Assembly: GCA_016125285.1 (NCBI GenBank)
Contig: WGMA01000012.1
Location: 1-64,000, forward strand
DNA from: Phycisphaera sp.
GTDB lineage: Bacteria > Planctomycetota > Phycisphaerae > Phycisphaerales > Zrk34
Direction: 5' to 3'
DNA length: 64,000 nucleotides
Shown here: positions 60,820-64,000 of the stretch, piece by piece
How positions within the stretch are numbered: the stretch's first letter is position 1
Layout of the letters: every line of letters starts with the position of its first letter
Made by a program: the position numbers and the translations under genes
The notes under the pieces: model-generated
What the model saw: the letters and a program-made list of their open reading frames with translations, nothing else
Databases searched by the model: none
What the model was told of the DNA's origin: nothing

Positions 60820-61140
60820 TCAGCCCTGGGCGTTGTTGATCGCGCTGATGAACTCGTCCTTGTTGGCCATGCCGACCCACGTCTTGATGGGCTGGCCGCC
60901 CTTGAAGAGCATCACCGTCGGGACGGCGCTGATCTGGTACTTGATGGCGGTGTCGCGGTTGTTGTCGATGTCGAGCTTGCCGACCTTCGCGGCGTCGCCG
61001 AACTGCTCGGCGACCGCGTCGATGACCGGCGCGAGCATGCGGCAGGGCTGGCACCACACCGCCCAGAAATCCACGAGCACGGGCGTGTCGGACTCCAGCA
61101 CTTCGCTGGCGAAGTTGTCATCGGTGAATTCGATCGCCAT
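60820..61140 (-). CDS. trx: Thioredoxin
   Basis: 106 aa from the ATG at 61140, with AAGGAGT 7 nt upstream. The active site is LVDFWAVWCQPCRMLAPVID; the pair between the two Cys is Gln-Pro instead of Gly-Pro. The cis-Pro motif is ISAVPTVMLFKGGQ and the buried Asp is in LVDFWA. It reduces protein disulfides in the cytoplasm. It has its own Shine-Dalgarno and terminator and appears monocistronic. Confidence 0.93.
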   Translation of the reverse strand: MAIEFTDDNFASEVLESDTPVLVDFWAVWCQPCRMLAPVIDAVAEQFGDAAKVGKLDIDNNRDTAIKYQISAVPTVMLFKGGQPIKTWVGMANKDEFISAINNAQG

Positions 61141-61512
61141 GGTTCTACTCCTTCTGGGCGTTGCGAAGCGGGCATTGTAGGTGCGGCCCACGGGACCGGC
61201 AAGGCGTCCGTTTCGCGTGACTGCAGTGTTGGATGCGGGGGGCGTGGCGTGGTTACGCGACGTCTGGGTGGTACTGCAAACGCCGCGACGCGGAGCTTGT
61301 CAGTGGCGTTGTGCTGTGCATGTGGTGCGTGTCGGGGGCTGATCTTCGGCGCGCCTGTTGATCGGGGCGTGTTCCCTCACCCTCGCCCTCTCCCGGCGGG
61401 AGAGGGGAACGGCGCGCCGACACACGGCGTTTGATGAAGATCGATCGTCGACGGGCCTTCGCGACGGACAACCTGCGCTTGTCAGCGCCACCCGCGCCGA
61501 ACGGCGTGGTGA
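61141..61512. repeat. Gap with a CCCTCTCCC hairpin
   Basis: 372 bp with no gene. CCCTCTCCC (61386-61394) and GGGAGAGGG (61398-61406) form a perfect 9-bp stem with a GGC loop. It is a smaller member of the same element type as at 24500 and 39030. The rest of the gap shows nothing recognisable. Confidence 0.65.
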
Positions 61513-62358
61513 TCAGCGGTGGTTCGCGGCGCGCGTGACGGCGTGGGCGACGTCGGCGGCGTGGCGGTTGACGGCGACGTCGTGGACGCGGAAGAGGCGT
61601 ACGCCGGCGGCGACGGCGAGGGCGGTGGTCGCGGCGGTGGCGGCGGCGCGGTCGGCGGCGACGGTTACGCCGGTGATCTCGCCGAGGAACCGCTTGCGCG
61701 ACGCGCCGAGCATGACGGGGTAGCCGCTGGCGACGAAGCGCGACAGGTCGGCGAGCAGCGTGAGGTTGTGCGCGGTGGTCTTGCCGAAGCCGATGCCGGG
61801 GTCGATGACGATCTGGGCGCGATCGACGCCCTCGGCGAGCGCGGCGTCGATGCGGCCGTCGAGGTACTCGAGCACGTCGGTGGTCACGTGGTCGTAGCGC
61901 GGGTCGTGCTGCATGGTGGCCGGCTCGCCGAGCATGTGCATCAGCACGATGGGCACGCCGCGCTCCGCGACGAGCGCGAACATGTTGTCGTCGCGCCCGG
62001 CGCTGACGTCGTTGATGATGTCGGCCCCGGCGTCGAGCGCGGCGGCGGCGACGGCGGCGATCGTGGAATCGACGCTGATCGGCGCGTCGAGCTCGGCGCG
62101 CAGCGCCTCGATCACGGGCACGACGCGGCGGACCTGCTCGTCGGCGTCGACGCGCTCGGCGCCGGGCCGGGTCGACTCGCCGCCGACGTCGATCACGTCG
62201 GCGCCCGCGTCGATCATGCCGCGCGCGTGCTGGACGGCGGCGTCGAGGTCCGCGTGCGACCCGCCGTCGGAGAAGCTGTCGGGCGTGACGTTGAGCACGC
62301 CGACGATCACAGGGCGCTCGAGCGAGAGCGTGCGCTGATTGGCGAGTGTGAGTTGCAC
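61513..62358 (-). CDS. folP: Dihydropteroate synthase
   Basis: 281 aa from the GTG at 62358. The pterin-binding barrel is complete: VGVLNVTPDSFSDGGSHADL, DVIDVGGESTRPGAERV, APISVDSTIAAVAAAALDAG, IINDVSAGRDDNMFALV, VLMHMLGEPATMQ, IVIDPGIGFGKTTAHNL, MLGASRKRFLGEITG and FRVHDVAVNRHA. It joins pterin pyrophosphate to p-aminobenzoate in folate synthesis. Other fol genes are not in the window. The start lacks a clear Shine-Dalgarno. Confidence 0.95.
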   Translation of the reverse strand: MQLTLANQRTLSLERPVIVGVLNVTPDSFSDGGSHADLDAAVQHARGMIDAGADVIDVGGESTRPGAERVDADEQVRRVVPVIEALRAELDAPISVDSTIAAVAAAALDAGADIINDVSAGRDDNMFALVAERGVPIVLMHMLGEPATMQHDPRYDHVTTDVLEYLDGRIDAALAEGVDRAQIVIDPGIGFGKTTAHNLTLLADLSRFVASGYPVMLGASRKRFLGEITGVTVAADRAAATAATTALAVAAGVRLFRVHDVAVNRHAADVAHAVTRAANHR

Positions 62359-62410
62359 GGCGAAACGGTACCACAGTCGCGGCGGGGGTGGCAACGGTTT
62401 TCCGGCGGGC

Positions 62411-62560
62411 CTACTCGATATCAGCGCCATCGTTGTTGTCGACGTCGTCGTCCTTGCGACGGCGCGGGTGGCGGTCGAGGATGGACACGACAACGACGAT
62501 CGCGATGAACACGACGATGCAGATCGCCGCGTAGCCGCCGATGTCGTAGATGAGCTCCAT
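62411..62560 (-). CDS. Small single-TM membrane protein
   Basis: 49 aa from the ATG at 62560, with TGGAGAA 6 nt upstream. A short N-terminus (MELIYDIGG) precedes one TM helix (about 9-32, YAAICIVVFIAIVVVVSIL). A basic stretch (RHPRRRKDDD) and an acidic tail follow. The good Shine-Dalgarno and the membrane pattern support translation. It lies 52 bp upstream of folP on the same strand. No function is known. Confidence 0.55.
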   Translation of the reverse strand: MELIYDIGGYAAICIVVFIAIVVVVSILDRHPRRRKDDDVDNNDGADIE

Positions 62561-62606
62561 ATCGCTTCTCCATTGCATGCTATCGGGGCGACGGGGCGTG
62601 CGCATG

Positions 62607-62635
62607 AAAAAACCCCGACATTTCTGCCGGGGTTT
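62607..62635 (-). terminator. Intrinsic terminator of the right-edge gene
   Basis: AAACCCCG (62610-62617) pairs with CGGGGTTT (62628-62635). On the minus strand six T follow. It lies 22 bp past the stop at 62657. Confidence 0.8.
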
Positions 62636-62656
62636 GAGCGATTGAGGATCGCGTGA

Positions 62657-64000
62657 TCAGTTGGCGTTGAACGACAGCGGCGGGGCTGCGCCGCCGGGGC
62701 CGCCCTGCTGCTGCATGATGCCCTGGATCATCTTGTTGACGCCGACGATGACCTTCATGGGCACGTACTCGCGGACGGACATGCCGCCGTTGTGCACGGA
62801 CACGGAGGTGGCGATCGGCGGGGTGTCGGCGGGCATGGAGAAGTTGACGCCGGGCATGAACAGCGCGGCGAACCCGCCGACCATCTTCGTGAGGTTGTCG
62901 ACGGAGATGTACGCCTCGGAGACGCGGTGGGGGTGCAGCTCGTTCTGCACGGCCTGGATGCCGGCGTCGGCGCCGAGCTTGCCGCCGCCGTCGGCGACAC
63001 CGATGGCTTCCTTGATGAGCTTCGGATCGGCGCCGCTGGTCATGATGACGGCCTTGTCGGTGGCGACCATGTAGCCGCCCATGTCCTGGCCGAGGAACAT
63101 CGCGGCCGGTCCGAGCTGGGCCATCTGGTCCGGCGGGATCTGCATCCGCATGGAGTACTGGTCGACCTGCTTGCCCTCGACCTGCATGACGTCCTCTTCG
63201 TAGCTGGTGAGGTACTTCATGCCGGGCATGAGCTCGAGCTTGGCCATGTCGACGATGATCTGGCGCTGCGCCTTGACGGCGGCCTTGGGGTTGTCGGTGG
63301 TGAACACGGACACGGAGTTGAACAGCGACGCGCCGGGCGCGGCGCCGGCGCCGGGGGCGTAGTACGCCTGCTGCGTCTGGCCGGTGTTCAGCTCGAAGAC
63401 CTTCAGCGAGTTCTTCATCATGGTGCCGAAGGCGTCGTCGGGCATCTTGGCGGCGACGGCCTTGGCCCACTCGGCGACGGGCAGCGTCGACATGTCGATC
63501 GCGCTGGCCATGAGGTACGGCCGGCTGGGCAGGCGGTCGAGCTGGATGGGCTTGGTGGGGGACTTGCCGAAGGTCGCGGCGAGCGGCGAGCCGGCCTTGA
63601 ACTGCGCCGAGCCGGACAGGCCGATGCCGTTCTCGTCGATGTCGAGGCCGATCACCATCGCCTGGGCGTCACGCATGAAGGCGTTGACCACTTCGGACCA
63701 GATCCCCATGAAGGCCTGACCGAGCTTCTCGCCCGGCGTGCCGGCCGGCTGGTTCTTCATCTGCTCCTGCAGCTGCATCATGCTCATCATGACCATGGGC
63801 TGGAGCATCGGCCCGAGCTTGGTGTAGTCGAGGTAGATCGTCACGTCCGAGTCGGTCATGACCTTGTTGCCCAGGACGCCGGCCCGCTCGGAGAACTGGT
63901 TGTTCTGGAGCTGGAACGACGCGACGGTGTCCTGCTGGTTGCCGACGACCGCGTATGCGCCGAGCTGCTTGGCGAAGCCGGGCTCGCCCTGGAGCTGGAT
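62657..64000 (-). CDS. C-terminal part of a large uncharacterised protein (runs off the window)
   Basis: At least 447 residues are open to the right edge, so the start lies outside. An ATG at 63859 is internal: the frame continues upstream with AKQLGAYAVVGNQQDTVASF and on into the window end. The visible part is rich in Met and Gln (KLGPMLQPMVMMSMMQLQEQ). It also has LDIDENGIGLSGSAQFKAG and LPSRPYLMASAIDMSTLPVA. No Cys or metal motif is present. It shows an alternating beta pattern but no domain I recognise. A terminator follows the stop. A periplasmic location is likely but unproven. Confidence 0.7.
   Translation of the reverse strand: MQLQGEPGFAKQLGAYAVVGNQQDTVASFQLQNNQFSERAGVLGNKVMTDSDVTIYLDYTKLGPMLQPMVMMSMMQLQEQMKNQPAGTPGEKLGQAFMGIWSEVVNAFMRDAQAMVIGLDIDENGIGLSGSAQFKAGSPLAATFGKSPTKPIQLDRLPSRPYLMASAIDMSTLPVAEWAKAVAAKMPDDAFGTMMKNSLKVFELNTGQTQQAYYAPGAGAAPGASLFNSVSVFTTDNPKAAVKAQRQIIVDMAKLELMPGMKYLTSYEEDVMQVEGKQVDQYSMRMQIPPDQMAQLGPAAMFLGQDMGGYMVATDKAVIMTSGADPKLIKEAIGVADGGGKLGADAGIQAVQNELHPHRVSEAYISVDNLTKMVGGFAALFMPGVNFSMPADTPPIATSVSVHNGGMSVREYVPMKVIVGVNKMIQGIMQQQGGPGGAAPPLSFNAN

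Noticed and set aside
62657-63859. A complete 400-aa gene starting at 63859
   Set aside because: The same frame stays open to the window edge with similar composition, and the ATG at 63859 has no Shine-Dalgarno, so the gene is treated as truncated.

Overview
The window is GC-rich, gene-dense bacterial chromosome. Its gene content points to a planctomycete (phylum Planctomycetota), most likely of the Phycisphaerae type. The indicators are three secreted sulfatases, a DUF1501 Tat-exported protein, a PAPS-type sulfotransferase, an enlarged signal peptidase I, an enlarged NuoH, a ThiD2-ThiE fusion, PadR and ECF-sigma modules with unusual membrane partners, and many secreted coiled-coil proteins. 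This assignment is inferred from gene families; no rRNA or tRNA gene was found to confirm it.

Layout. 1-73 is the start of a truncated helix-turn-helix protein, perhaps a transposase. 144-4393 is a leftward four-gene run: lipoprotein, ArnT-like glycosyltransferase, lipid-A N-domain protein, ThiD2-ThiE. 4501-7465 holds recX, nth and an isolated nuoH. 7466-11141 is the probable replication-origin neighbourhood: moxR and dnaA, with DnaA-box-rich AT-richer gaps on both sides of moxR. Every gene to the left reads leftward, and most genes just to the right read rightward. 11142-18788 carries purU, two tandem CXXCH cytochromes, a sulfotransferase, a ROK kinase, a coiled-coil protein, nadA and two related lipoproteins. 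18905-24052 is one giant AsmA-like repeat protein, followed by an MTH1187-type thiamine-binding protein. 24641-28533 is a type II secretion or type IV pilus-like operon with two GspF-type proteins and three pseudopilins, but no ATPase or secretin.

28605-34887 contains a DUF1501 protein, a DUF2007 membrane protein, a frameshifted GNAT acetyltransferase, a GltB-like FMN enzyme, a DUF347 membrane protein and a CbpA-type DnaJ. 34994-39007 is a tandem array of four secreted coiled-coil proteins. 39168-44828 has two sulfatases, an M24 peptidase and an esterase-like hydrolase. 45130-48803 has a DUF4240 protein, small proteins and a PadR two-gene module with a readable promoter and operator. 48886-55573 has a third sulfatase lacking its catalytic Cys, a DUF1259 protein, an ECF sigma/anti-sigma operon and a trypsin-like protease. 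55585-64000 holds housekeeping and redox genes: quinone oxidoreductase, aminotransferase, pcm, lepB, trx, folP, and a truncated gene at the right edge.

Between genes there are several kinds of palindromic elements about 90-160 bp long, each built from its own short repeated phrase, plus a perfect 13-copy heptanucleotide array. They fill whole convergent gaps, and one related hairpin lies inside the leader of a pseudopilin gene. These elements, the coiled-coil array, the internal repeats of the giant AsmA-like protein and the sulfatase active-site substitutions are the features most worth following up.
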